The notes beneath the pieces are model-generated. The model ran no database searches and was not told the DNA's origin. It saw nothing but the letters and a program-made list of their open reading frames with translations. From assembly GCA_051881715.1 (NCBI GenBank), contig JBJEQK010000208.1, forward strand, positions 1 to 22,997: a DNA stretch of 22,997 nucleotides, written 5' to 3'. Source of the stretch: UBA1425 sp051881715 (lineage in GTDB: Bacteria > Bacillota > Clostridia > Oscillospirales > Acutalibacteraceae). Positions 1 to 6,902 of the stretch are shown here, piece after piece. The position numbers and the translations under genes were made by a program. Position 1 is the stretch's first letter. Each line of letters opens with the position of its first letter.

Positions 1-784
1 CGCCCAGCTGGACGCCGGTTTTCATCTCAACGCCCAGCGCCTCGATCAGGGCGATCTCTTTATCCAGCACCGCCTTGGGCAGACGGAACTCGGGGATGCC
101 GTAGCGCAGCATACCGCCGAGCTTGGGCATTTTGTCGTAGATCGTGACGGCATGACCCTTGCGGCGCAGGAAGTACGCCGCCGTCAGTCCGCCGGGGCCG
201 CCGCCGATGACAGCGACCGTTTTGCCCGTATCGGGCGCACACTCGGGAACAAAGGGTTCCGCTTTTAAATCCATATCCGCACCGAAAGCCTTCAGCGCCG
301 CCAGAGAGACGGGTTCCTCCACCAGTGCGCGGCGGCACTTCTTTTCGCAGGGGTGCGGGCATACTCTGCCGATGGACGCCGGAATCGGGATCACATCCTT
401 CATGGTTTCCGCCGCCTTATGGTATTCGCCGCAGGCGATCAGCGCCGCATACTTCTGGCAGTCCGTGCCGCCGGGGCAAGCCAGAGAGCAGGGCGCAATG
501 CAGTCGCCGGTGTGGTCGGACAGGAGCATATCCAGCACGAACTTGCGCGAACGCAGGACACGTTCGGACGCCGTCTCCACGACCATGCCGTCCGCAACCT
601 TGGTGGCGCAGGCACGCAGCAGCTTGGGGCCGACTTCGCACACGCACAGACCGCAGGCGCCGTAGGGTGCGATGCGTTCATCGTGGCACAGAGTCGGGAT
701 CTCCACACCGTGTTCCTTCGCCGCCTCCAGAATCGTCTGGCCGGCGGTGACTTCTATTTCCATACCGTTCAGTGTAATTTTCAT
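1..784 (-). CDS. GltD-like FAD/NAD(P) oxidoreductase with N-terminal [2Fe-2S] domain (3' end outside window)
   Basis: The visible 261 residues run off the window at base 1, so the C-terminal half is missing. Residues 1-80 are a plant-type [2Fe-2S] domain with ligands C33, C44, C47 and C59. A Cys-rich stretch follows (H91, C95, C99, C103, C109), resembling the N-terminal module of NuoG or [FeFe]-hydrogenase. Residues 140-150 carry C142, C146 and C150 (RVCPHPCEKKC), the [4Fe-4S] site typical of GltD/NfnB proteins. An FAD-binding GGGPGG lies at 194-199, followed by LGGMLRYGIPEFRLP, a GltD/NfnB signature. It starts 10 nt after the NuoF-like stop, with GAGGTGAGC as ribosome site. Its place after NuoE- and NuoF-like subunits suggests the NADP(H)/ferredoxin-side subunit of a soluble, possibly bifurcating transhydrogenase (StnC-like). 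That is inference; the domain calls are secure. Confidence 0.85.
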   Translation of the reverse strand, partial: MKITLNGMEIEVTAGQTILEAAKEHGVEIPTLCHDERIAPYGACGLCVCEVGPKLLRACATKVADGMVVETASERVLRSRKFVLDMLLSDHTGDCIAPCSLACPGGTDCQKYAALIACGEYHKAAETMKDVIPIPASIGRVCPHPCEKKCRRALVEEPVSLAALKAFGADMDLKAEPFVPECAPDTGKTVAVIGGGPGGLTAAYFLRRKGHAVTIYDKMPKLGGMLRYGIPEFRLPKAVLDKEIALIEALGVEMKTGVQLG

Positions 785-794
785 TCTGCTCACC

Positions 795-2549
795 TCACAC
801 TTTCCGTACTGCGCCAAAGCGGCACACATCCGCACACTGTCCGCACTTGATGCAGACGGACGGATCAATGGAGAAGGGTTTCTTCACTTCGCCGCTGATG
901 GCGCCCACAGGACACTTTTTGCTGCAAAGAGAACATCCGCGGCAGCTCTCGGGGTCGATTTCATAACGGATGAGCGCCGTGCATTCGCCTGCGGGACAGC
1001 GTTTGTCTTTGATATGCGCCTCGTATTCGTCCCGGAAATAGCGAATGGTCGTCAGCACCGGGTTGGGTGCCGTCTGTCCGAGACCGCACAGGGCATTCTC
1101 CTTGATGCGCTGGCACAGATCCTCCAGCAGCTCAATGTCGCCCTCCTTGCCCTCACCGTCACAGATGCGGGTCAGGATCTCCAAAAGCCGTCTGGTGCCG
1201 ATGCGGCAGGCCACGCACTTGCCGCAGGATTCCTTGGTGGTAAACTCCAAAAAGAACTTCGCCATCTGCACCATGCAGGTGCTCTCGTCCATGATCACCA
1301 TGCCGCCGGAGCCCATGATGGCGCCCGTGGCGGACAGTGCCTTGTAGTCGATGACGGTGTCGAGATACTCCTTGGGCACACAGCCGCCGGAGGGACCGCC
1401 GAGCTGGACGCCTTTGAAGGCTTTATCGGTGCGCATACCGCCGCCGATGTCAAAAATCACGTCGCGTAAAGTCTTGCCCATGGGGATCTCCACAAGACCG
1501 CCCTTGCGAATCTTGCCGGTCAGGGCAAAGACCTTGGTGCCCTTGCTGCCCTCGGTACCCATGGCGCAGAACGCTTCGCCGCCGTTTTGCAGAATCCACG
1601 CCACGTTGGCAAAGGTTTCCACGTTGTTGATATTGGAGGGCTTGTGCCAGTAGCCGGACGCCGCCGGGAAGGGCGGCTTCAGACGGGGCATACCACGCTG
1701 TCCCTCCAGAGATTCGATCAGCGCCGTCTCTTCGCCGCAGACAAAGGCGCCTGCGCCCGCCTTGATGCGGAAATCACAGGAGAAGTCCGTGCCGAAGATA
1801 TGTTCGCCGATGTAACCCGCCGCCTTCGCTTCGGCAATCGCCTTTTCCAAGCGCTTGATCGCCAGCGGGTACTCGGCGCGCACATAGACGATCGCCTCCG
1901 CCGCACCGATGGCATAGGCGCCGATGAGCATACCCTCGATCAGGGCATGGGGATCGCCCTCGATGACGGCACGATCCATAAAGGCGCCGGGGTCGCCCTC
2001 GTCGGCGTTGCAGATGAGATATTTGGGACCGCCCTCGCTCTGGCGGGCGGCATTCCACTTGAACCAAGTGGGGAAACCTGCGCCGCCTCTGCCGGCAAGA
2101 CCGGAGATTTTAATTTCGTCAATGACCTGTTCGGGGGTCATGGCGGTGACTGCCTTTTGCAGCGCCGCATAGCCGCCGTGCGCCACGGCATCCGCCAAAC
2201 TTTCGGGGTCGATGATGCCGCAGTTGCGCAGGGCGATGCGGGTCTGCTTGTCCAGAAATGCGCTGTCCTGCTCGGAAACCAGCAGTTTTTGCAAAACCGC
2301 TTCATCGCCGCTTTCGACATACTGCGCGATCGTCCCGGCATCCTCGGGCATCACCTTTACCAGACGCAGCAGCTTGTCCCCGTTGTATATATCCACAATG
2401 GGCTCCAAAAAGCACATACCGATACAGCCGGTCACGGAAAGCTTGGCAGGCAGATTTTTTTCTCCGATCACCGCCTGCAATGCGTCATATACCTTGCCGG
2501 CGCCTGCCGAAATACCGCAGGAGCCTTGTCCAACTTTAATTTCAAGCAT
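795..2549 (-). CDS. NuoF/HydB-like NADH-binding flavoprotein subunit
   Basis: 584 residues from the ATG at 2549. This start is preferred because AGGAGG lies about 9 nt upstream and the ATG overlaps the upstream stop by 8 nt (ATGCTTGA), a coupling arrangement; a longer reading frame to 2579 lacks such a site. Order of parts: an N-terminal thioredoxin-like [2Fe-2S] domain (GSCG near residue 9, then GCIGMC), a NuoF core with the FMN/NADH glycine loop GRGGAGFP and CNADEGDPGAF, an SLBB-like region, a [4Fe-4S] site (SCGKCVACRIGT ... CGLGQ), and a C-terminal two-[4Fe-4S] ferredoxin domain (CRGCSLCSKKC, CIKCGQCADVC). This is the HydB/HndC build of bifurcating hydrogenases and transhydrogenases rather than respiratory NuoF. 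It oxidises or reduces NAD(H) through FMN. No hydrogenase catalytic subunit is visible here. Confidence 0.93.
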   Translation of the reverse strand: MLEIKVGQGSCGISAGAGKVYDALQAVIGEKNLPAKLSVTGCIGMCFLEPIVDIYNGDKLLRLVKVMPEDAGTIAQYVESGDEAVLQKLLVSEQDSAFLDKQTRIALRNCGIIDPESLADAVAHGGYAALQKAVTAMTPEQVIDEIKISGLAGRGGAGFPTWFKWNAARQSEGGPKYLICNADEGDPGAFMDRAVIEGDPHALIEGMLIGAYAIGAAEAIVYVRAEYPLAIKRLEKAIAEAKAAGYIGEHIFGTDFSCDFRIKAGAGAFVCGEETALIESLEGQRGMPRLKPPFPAASGYWHKPSNINNVETFANVAWILQNGGEAFCAMGTEGSKGTKVFALTGKIRKGGLVEIPMGKTLRDVIFDIGGGMRTDKAFKGVQLGGPSGGCVPKEYLDTVIDYKALSATGAIMGSGGMVIMDESTCMVQMAKFFLEFTTKESCGKCVACRIGTRRLLEILTRICDGEGKEGDIELLEDLCQRIKENALCGLGQTAPNPVLTTIRYFRDEYEAHIKDKRCPAGECTALIRYEIDPESCRGCSLCSKKCPVGAISGEVKKPFSIDPSVCIKCGQCADVCRFGAVRKV

Positions 2550-3018
2550 CGTTCTCTGCCTCCTTCCGCAGGGTCTCAAAAATGTCTCTGACCTTGGCCG
2601 GGGTCAGAGAGCCGTAGGTCTCGCCGTTGATCATCATGACGGGAGACAGGGAGCAGCAGCCCAGACACGCCACGCATTTCAGGGAGAACAGACCGTCCTC
2701 GGTGGTCTCGCCGTCCGAAATGCCCAGCTCCTCCGCAATGGTGCGGGCAATGGTGTCTGCGCCGTTGACGTGGCAAGCCGTGCCCTTGCACAGCTGAATG
2801 AAATACTTGCCGACGGGGGTGAATCGGAACTGCGTGTAAAATGTCGCCACACCGCAGACCCGCGCCACGGGGATGTCCATGCGCTCTGCGATCTCACGCA
2901 GAACATCCTGCGGAAGATAGCCGTAAATATCCTGTGCCTTCTGCAAAACCGTAATCAGACTGCCGGGAACGGCGCTGTACTGTTCCAGAACCGCACGGAG
3001 TGCATCGTGTTTATCCAT
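2542..3018 (-). CDS. NuoE/HydC-like [2Fe-2S] thioredoxin-fold subunit
   Basis: 158 residues, the normal NuoE length. An N-terminal helical part (YGYLPQDVLREIAERM) is followed by GVATFYTQF and the thioredoxin-like fold with cluster ligands C77 and C82 (CKGTAC) plus C118 and C122 (CLGCC). It pairs with the NuoF-like subunit and relays electrons within the complex. It is the first gene of the operon and is preceded by AAAGG and a near-consensus promoter. Its stop overlaps the next start by 8 nt, so the two subunits are probably translated in fixed proportion. The family is secure; which complex it belongs to is judged from its neighbours. Confidence 0.93.
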   Translation of the reverse strand: MDKHDALRAVLEQYSAVPGSLITVLQKAQDIYGYLPQDVLREIAERMDIPVARVCGVATFYTQFRFTPVGKYFIQLCKGTACHVNGADTIARTIAEELGISDGETTEDGLFSLKCVACLGCCSLSPVMMINGETYGSLTPAKVRDIFETLRKEAENDA

Positions 3019-3052
3019 CAGGATCCGACCTTTCGTTAAAGGATTTCAGTTT

Positions 3053-3081
3053 ATTTTACTCCATTCGCAAAACTCTGTCAA
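3053..3081 (-). promoter_or_regulatory. Sigma-A promoter of the NuoE/NuoF/GltD-like operon
   Basis: On the minus strand, a perfect TTGACA (3076-3081) is separated by exactly 17 nt from TAAAAT (3053-3058, five of six consensus bases). It lies about 35 nt upstream of the first start codon and just past the spoIVA terminator. Confidence 0.75.
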
Positions 3082-3090
3082 TATTAGAAA

Positions 3091-3123
3091 GCAAAAAGTG
3101 CCTCCCTTGGAAACACTTTTTGC
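3091..3123 (-). terminator. Terminator of spoIVA
   Basis: A perfect 10-bp stem, GCAAAAAGTG with CACTTTTTGC, around a 13-nt loop, 13 nt past the spoIVA stop. The stem ends in a run of five T, but the tail after it (TTTCT) is short, so it may be moderate in strength. It isolates spoIVA from the promoter just below it. Confidence 0.7.
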
Positions 3124-3135
3124 CTTATCGTTCTA

Positions 3136-4611
3136 TTATAGAATGATACAGATCAGCCCGCTGCACCCCTCGTTGATCACTCTTTCCAGCGTTTCCTGAA
3201 TGCGCATTCGTGCATCGGTGGGCATCTTGTACAGCTTGTTATGCAGTCCCTCATTTACCAATTCGTGCAGGGATTTTCCGAAGATGTTGGAGCCCCAGAT
3301 CTTGGACGGGTTTTCCTCGAATTCCTTTAATAGGTACATCACCAGCTCCTCCGACTGGGATTCCGAGCCGACGATGGGTGCGACCTCGGTGGTGATGTTG
3401 GCTTTCATGATGTGCAAAGACGGCGCCGAAGCCCGCAGACGCACACCGTACCGTCCGCCCTGCCGCATGATCTCCGGCTCCTCCAGGTGCAGTTCCTCCA
3501 GCGTGGGCATGACGATCCCGTACCCCGTCGCCTCCACCTCGTCCAGAGCGGTGCGCAGGCGTTTGTACTCCTTCTCCATGGCGGCCAGCGCACGCATCTT
3601 CGTCAGCAGTGCTTGTTCATCGGCAATTTCCATGCCGGTGGCTTCCGTGAGCACCTTGTAAAACAACTGCGGCTCGATCACGGCGGCGATCCGCGCACTG
3701 CCAGTGGACAAATCCATAGCCGCTATCCGGGCGGAAAGCAGATAGGCACACTGTCCGACACTGTCCGCCATGCTCTGAATATCCCGCACGTGAGACAAAC
3801 CCTGTGCCGCTTCCCGCACCGCATCCGTTACGGCGGCACGCAGCCAATGGGAGCGATCCAGCGTCATCAGCCAATGCGGCAGATCCATGCACACCTCCTT
3901 GACCGGGAACTCAAAGAGGATCTGGGAGAGAATGTTGCGGATCTCCTCCTCCCCCATGGTCATGCAGTTGACCGGCAAAACGGGCACGCCGTACTGCGCG
4001 CGCATAGCGGCGGCAGTTTCCCCGGCGGCAGGTGAATCCGGATCGGTGCTGTTGAGCAGGACGATAAACGGTTTGTTCAGCGCCTGCAGTTCGGAGATGA
4101 CCCGTGCTTCCGCCTGTTGGTACTCCTCGCGGGGAATGTCGCTGATGGTGCCGTCCGTTGTGACCACAAGACCGATGGTGGAATGCTCACTGATGACCTT
4201 TTTCGTGCCGATCTCCGCCGCCATGTTGAACGGAATTTCCTTGTCGAACCACGGCGTTTTCACCATGCGCGGCTGTTCATTTTCGATGTACCCCAGAGAG
4301 CTGGGCACGATATACCCCACGCAGTCGATCATCCGCACACGCAGATTGGTATTGCCCGCCAGCACGATCTCCGCCGCATTCTCGGGAATAAACTTCGGCT
4401 CTGTGGTCATGATCGTCCTGCCGGACGCAGACTGGGGCAGTTCATCGTTGGCGCGTTCCTTTTTGTACACGTCGCGGATGTTCGGCAGAACCAACGTATC
4501 CATGAACCGCTTGATGAAAGTGGATTTCCCCGTTCGCACAGGGCCGACGACGCCGACGTAAATGTCCCCGCCGGTGCGGATCGCAATATCGCTGTAGATG
4601 TTGCCTTGCAT
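3136..4611 (-). CDS. spoIVA: Stage IV sporulation protein A, spore-coat basement ATPase
   Basis: 491 residues from the ATG at 4611, essentially the Bacillus length (492). The start follows GGAGGAGA at ideal spacing and gives the conserved N-terminus MQGNIYSDIAIRTGGDIYVG. A Walker A motif, GPVRTGKST, is at 23-31. The C-terminus ends in the hydrophobic GLICIIL typical of the family, the part that docks on the forespore surface through SpoVM in Bacillus. SpoIVA hydrolyses ATP to polymerise around the forespore and anchors the coat in the mother cell. It appears monocistronic, with its own terminator and a sigma-E-like promoter. Identification is very secure. Confidence 0.97.
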   Translation of the reverse strand: MQGNIYSDIAIRTGGDIYVGVVGPVRTGKSTFIKRFMDTLVLPNIRDVYKKERANDELPQSASGRTIMTTEPKFIPENAAEIVLAGNTNLRVRMIDCVGYIVPSSLGYIENEQPRMVKTPWFDKEIPFNMAAEIGTKKVISEHSTIGLVVTTDGTISDIPREEYQQAEARVISELQALNKPFIVLLNSTDPDSPAAGETAAAMRAQYGVPVLPVNCMTMGEEEIRNILSQILFEFPVKEVCMDLPHWLMTLDRSHWLRAAVTDAVREAAQGLSHVRDIQSMADSVGQCAYLLSARIAAMDLSTGSARIAAVIEPQLFYKVLTEATGMEIADEQALLTKMRALAAMEKEYKRLRTALDEVEATGYGIVMPTLEELHLEEPEIMRQGGRYGVRLRASAPSLHIMKANITTEVAPIVGSESQSEELVMYLLKEFEENPSKIWGSNIFGKSLHELVNEGLHNKLYKMPTDARMRIQETLERVINEGCSGLICIIL

Positions 4612-4658
4612 AGTATCTCCTCCATATTCGCCATTTTCACGACAATTCATTTTGTATA

Positions 4659-4687
4659 AAGATATGTCCCGCCTCGGACAAATATGA
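4659..4687 (-). promoter_or_regulatory. Candidate sigma-E promoter of spoIVA
   Basis: On the minus strand, TCATATT (4681-4687) fits the sigma-E -35 pattern KMATATT. It lies 14 nt from CATATCTT (4659-4666), a partial match to CATACAMT, and about 50 nt upstream of the spoIVA start. SpoIVA is sigma-E controlled in Bacillus; use of this site here is inferred. Confidence 0.45.
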
Positions 4688-4744
4688 CAGAGAAAAGTGA
4701 ATTCAAGGGCAACAGACTGCTTGCGATTCGATGAAAAAGAAAAG

Positions 4745-4771
4745 CACGCCGAAGTGCAGGACTTCTGCGTG
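4745..4771 (-). terminator. Terminator-like hairpin upstream of spoIVA
   Basis: An 11-bp stem with one mismatch (CACGCCGAAGT / ACTTCTGCGTG) around a 5-nt loop. Reading the minus strand, it is followed by the T-rich CTTTTCTTTTTC. It resembles the hairpin at 5917-5945 in stem sequence and tail, and no gene directly precedes it. It may be a backup terminator for the secreted-protein operon, now separated from it by the repeat element. Confidence 0.5.
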
Positions 4772-4863
4772 ACAGGCTGTCGAAAAACTGTTGTGAAACT
4801 GAGGGGATAAGGAAGGTGCAGCTATAAGAAGTTTTGTCCGATGTCAAAGAATTAAATGAATAA

Positions 4864-4985
4864 TGAAGTCGCTTCGCTGATGAATAATGCATAATTTCGG
4901 TGGCTTTGCAAGCAAAACATTTTAATTGCAATGCTGCCATTGAGCATGAGAGGAACTTTTTACACCCCGTGCAAAATTTTGCACG
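4864..4985 (+). repeat. Left terminal inverted repeat
   Basis: The outer end begins TGAAGTCGCTTCGCTGATGA and the inner end is the palindrome CGTGCAAAATTTTGCACG. It pairs with 5697-5818 along its full 122-nt length with 11 mismatches, mostly clustered in the middle. Confidence 0.85.
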
Positions 4986-5003
4986 GCAATTCCTCATTTG
5001 TTC

Positions 5004-5123
5004 GGCTTCCCTCGGGGGAAGCTGGCACGGCGTCAGCCGTGACTGATGAGGGAATGCGGTGTTTCCCGATGTCACCCACGGCTGGCAATGAACGGCAAAG
5101 CCTTCCTGCGTCTACTTCATCCG
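5004..5123 (+). repeat. Diverged partial third repeat copy
   Basis: It follows the same order as copies A and B: a GGCTTCC...GGAAGC hairpin, GGCACGGC, TGAGGGAATGCGGTGT, then GATGTCACCCACGGCTGGCA. It carries many substitutions and a different 3' end. Confidence 0.7.
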
Positions 5124-5214
5124 TTGCCGTGCAAAAATTTGCACGGGTAGAGTTATTCCGTTTATCCTACCGCAAGAGTATTCTGCCTTTTCTTCGGGTA
5201 GGATTTTATCCTAC

Positions 5215-5404
5215 TTTATCCTACCCCATCCTACTTTTTCTTCCGTACTAAGGCTTTCCTTGGAAGAAGCCGGCACGGCACATACTGTGACGGATGAGGG
5301 AATGCGGTGTTGCTTGATGTCACCCACGGCTGGCATCGAATGGCAGGCTCTTCCCTCATCCGACCTCGCTCCGCTCGCCCACCTTCCCCCAAGGGAAGGC
5401 GTTT
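5215..5404 (+). repeat. Direct repeat copy A (190 bp)
   Basis: It appears identical base for base to 5473-5662, offset by 258. It contains internal inverted segments: CGGATGAGGGA pairs with TCCCTCATCCG, and CCTTCCCCCAAGGGAAGG is itself a near-palindrome. I recognise the last type of sequence as common in intergenic repeats of gut Clostridia. Confidence 0.88.
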
Positions 5405-5472
5405 TCACAAAATTTTGACGAATATTCTCAAAACTGCCGTGCAAATTTTTGCACGAGGCGAAGCTATGTCGT

Positions 5473-5662
5473 TTTATCCTACCCCATCCTACTTTTTCTT
5501 CCGTACTAAGGCTTTCCTTGGAAGAAGCCGGCACGGCACATACTGTGACGGATGAGGGAATGCGGTGTTGCTTGATGTCACCCACGGCTGGCATCGAATG
5601 GCAGGCTCTTCCCTCATCCGACCTCGCTCCGCTCGCCCACCTTCCCCCAAGGGAAGGCGTTT
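5473..5662 (+). repeat. Direct repeat copy B (190 bp)
   Basis: Perfect partner of copy A. The sequences flanking the two copies are related but diverged (TTTTGACGAATAT against CTTTGACGGATAT after the repeat), so the perfect identity of the core looks recent or maintained by conversion. Confidence 0.88.
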
Positions 5663-5696
5663 ATCGCAAACCTTTGACGGATATAAAAAAAGTGAC

Positions 5697-5818
5697 CGTG
5701 CAAAATTTTGCACGGGGTGTAAGAGGTTACTCTCATGCTCAATGGCAGTATCACAATGACAATGCTTTGCTTACAAAGCCACCGTAATTATGCATTATTC
5801 ATCAGCGAAGCGACTTCA
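5697..5818 (-). repeat. Right terminal inverted repeat
   Basis: Reverse complement of 4864-4985, equal in length and without gaps. Both the outermost 30 nt and the innermost 25 nt are nearly perfectly conserved, as expected for functional element ends. Confidence 0.85.
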
Positions 5819-5839
5819 AATTCCCTAATATTGAAAAAA

Positions 5840-5853
5840 GTTAGCCGGCTAAC
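5840..5853. promoter_or_regulatory. Perfect 14-bp palindrome, operator-like
   Basis: GTTAGCCGGCTAAC is flanked by AAAAAA on the left and, one base further, TTTTT on the right. It has no loop, so a bound dimeric regulator or a very short hairpin are both possible. No promoter was recognised next to it. Confidence 0.4.
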
Positions 5854-5916
5854 GTTTTTGTGGTGCGTACAATTTTTTCACGGGTGACTGTTCCGCCGTT
5901 TCAGCGCAGAAAGCAA

Positions 5917-5945
5917 ACACGCCGAAGCACAAGGCTTCGGCGTGT
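5917..5945 (-). terminator. Terminator of the secreted-protein operon
   Basis: A perfect 12-bp stem, ACACGCCGAAGC with GCTTCGGCGTGT, around a 5-nt loop, 17 nt past the last stop codon of the operon. The minus-strand tail is TTTGCTTTCT. Confidence 0.8.
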
Positions 5946-5962
5946 GAAAAGTTCAGGCGGAA

Positions 5963-6169
5963 TCAACCAAAAAGATTTTTGAAGAAAAGATAGATCGAAT
6001 CAATCACGTTAAAGAACGCCTTCACATTGATCGTCAACTTTTCAAACAGCACGGTGATGATGCCGTAGTCGGTCATGCTGACATTGCTGTCCGCGGCAAA
6101 TGCCGTCACGGAAAGGACGAGCGCCATGACAGCCAGAACGCCCACGGTGAAGAAAATTTTTCTGCGCAT
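5963..6169 (-). CDS. Small secreted peptide: signal peptide plus amphipathic tail
   Basis: 68 residues. Residues 1-25 are a strong signal peptide (MRRK, a hydrophobic core, then AFA before ADSN), leaving a mature peptide of about 43 residues. The mature part ends in FEKLTINVKAFFNVIDSIYL followed by FFKNLFG, which reads as an amphipathic, aromatic-rich helix. It corresponds to the C-terminal tails of the four larger proteins upstream but lacks their central domains. AAAGGAG precedes the ATG, and it is the last gene of the operon, 16 nt after its neighbour. Function unknown. It could be a membrane-active peptide or a remnant of a longer paralogue; the intact signal peptide and ribosome site favour a working gene. 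Confidence 0.75.
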   Translation of the reverse strand: MRRKIFFTVGVLAVMALVLSVTAFAADSNVSMTDYGIITVLFEKLTINVKAFFNVIDSIYLFFKNLFG

Positions 6170-6185
6170 AAACGGTTCTCCTTTC

Positions 6186-6881
6186 TTATGCCTTCTCGCC
6201 GTTGAAAATCACATCATACAGCCATGCTTTCACGTAGAGGATGGCGTTGCACACAGCCTTGATCGCCTTCATGATCGGCTCGGAAATGGCCTTGCGGATG
6301 GAGTAGAAGAAGTCCACGATGTAGTACAGGTCGTCCACATCCTCACTGGTGTTGAGCTTGTGGTTCTTTTCCCAAACCGCGTAGCAGGAAATGGAGTTAG
6401 CCGTCGCATTGAAATCGGTGACGACCCAGCCGACGAAGGTGTTGTCCTCGGAGTAGGCGATGGTAAAGTCGGTAAAGTCGATGTCACGGATCACGCCGGG
6501 CTGGTTGCCGGGGCAGACATCTCGGACATATTCCACGGCGGAGGGGCTAAAGGCGATGTTGTTGGCATCGGCGGGCTCCCACTTACCTTTGGGTCTTGCG
6601 TCCACATCGGGATAGTAGAAAACCGTAACGCCCTTCGATTTGGTGGTCTTGTAGCTAATGATCTGGTCGCCGGGCTTGAGCAGGGTGGCGACGTCGTTGC
6701 CCGCTTCCAGATACTTCAGCGTGGAGAAGTCGGTATCCTGACAGATCTCATAGGTAGAATAGGTTACCACTTCTTCCGTGGTTTCGGTTTCCGGCTCCGT
6801 GACGTCCTCGGCATATGCCAGCATCCCGGAGAAAGAGAACACTGTTAAAACGGCCAAAAGGACCGCAAGAATTTTTTTCAT
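6186..6881 (-). CDS. Secreted protein with GW...W beta domain and hydrophobic C-terminal tail
   Basis: 231 residues. The signal peptide is about 1-24 (MKKILAVLLAVLTVFSFSG... then AYA before EDV), followed by an acidic Thr/Glu linker. The central part carries LLKPGDQII and VTVFYYPD. A beta region, NTFVGWVV...SCYAVWEKN, resembles Listeria-Bacteroides (Flg_new/InlB B-type) repeats. The last 45 residues (from DDLYYIVDFFYSIRK to LYDVIFNGEKA) are hydrophobic and probably helical. There is no LPXTG, SLH or other wall anchor, so the tail may hold the protein at a membrane or drive assembly. GAAAGGAGC precedes the start. Fourth of five genes; paralogous to its neighbours. Function unknown. Confidence 0.82.
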   Translation of the reverse strand: MKKILAVLLAVLTVFSFSGMLAYAEDVTEPETETTEEVVTYSTYEICQDTDFSTLKYLEAGNDVATLLKPGDQIISYKTTKSKGVTVFYYPDVDARPKGKWEPADANNIAFSPSAVEYVRDVCPGNQPGVIRDIDFTDFTIAYSEDNTFVGWVVTDFNATANSISCYAVWEKNHKLNTSEDVDDLYYIVDFFYSIRKAISEPIMKAIKAVCNAILYVKAWLYDVIFNGEKA

Positions 6882-6902
6882 TTCAATAGCTCCTTTCGAT
6901 CC

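Larger units (their letters stand above)
4968..5714. repeat. Four interspersed copies of an 18-bp palindrome
   Basis: CGTGCAAAATTTTGCACG occurs exactly at 4968-4985 and 5697-5714, the inner ends of the inverted repeats. One-base centre variants lie at 5128-5145 and 5438-5455. They divide the element into three compartments, each holding one copy of the larger repeat. They could form short hairpins or be binding sites or recombination joints. Confidence 0.8.
4864..5818. mobile_element. MITE-like composite repeat element with 122-bp terminal inverted repeats
   Basis: The 955-bp segment is bounded by two 122-bp arms that are reverse complements with 11 mismatches by hand count and no gaps (about 91% identity). 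Between them lie three related repeat units and four copies of a 16-18-bp palindrome. There is no transposase or other credible coding region; frames crossing it are low-complexity and follow the repeat structure. The segment fills the gap between the spoIVA promoter region and the secreted-protein operon. Non-autonomous mobility is inferred from structure. No clear target-site duplication is visible at the flanks. Confidence 0.7.

Noticed and set aside
1587..2591. A 334-codon plus-strand frame opposite the NuoF-like gene
   Set aside because: Shadow of the well-conserved minus-strand gene.
4647..5794. Several open frames of 64-142 codons in the repeat element
   Set aside because: They change with the repeat copies, contain internal duplications exactly matching the 190-bp repeats, and lack consistent ribosome sites. 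Such frames are typical false genes in these intergenic repeats.
4864..5818. CRISPR-like array from palindromes and repeats
   Set aside because: Repeat spacing is irregular (about 160-310 bp), the repeats are far too long or are palindromes, and the intervening segments are related to each other rather than unique.
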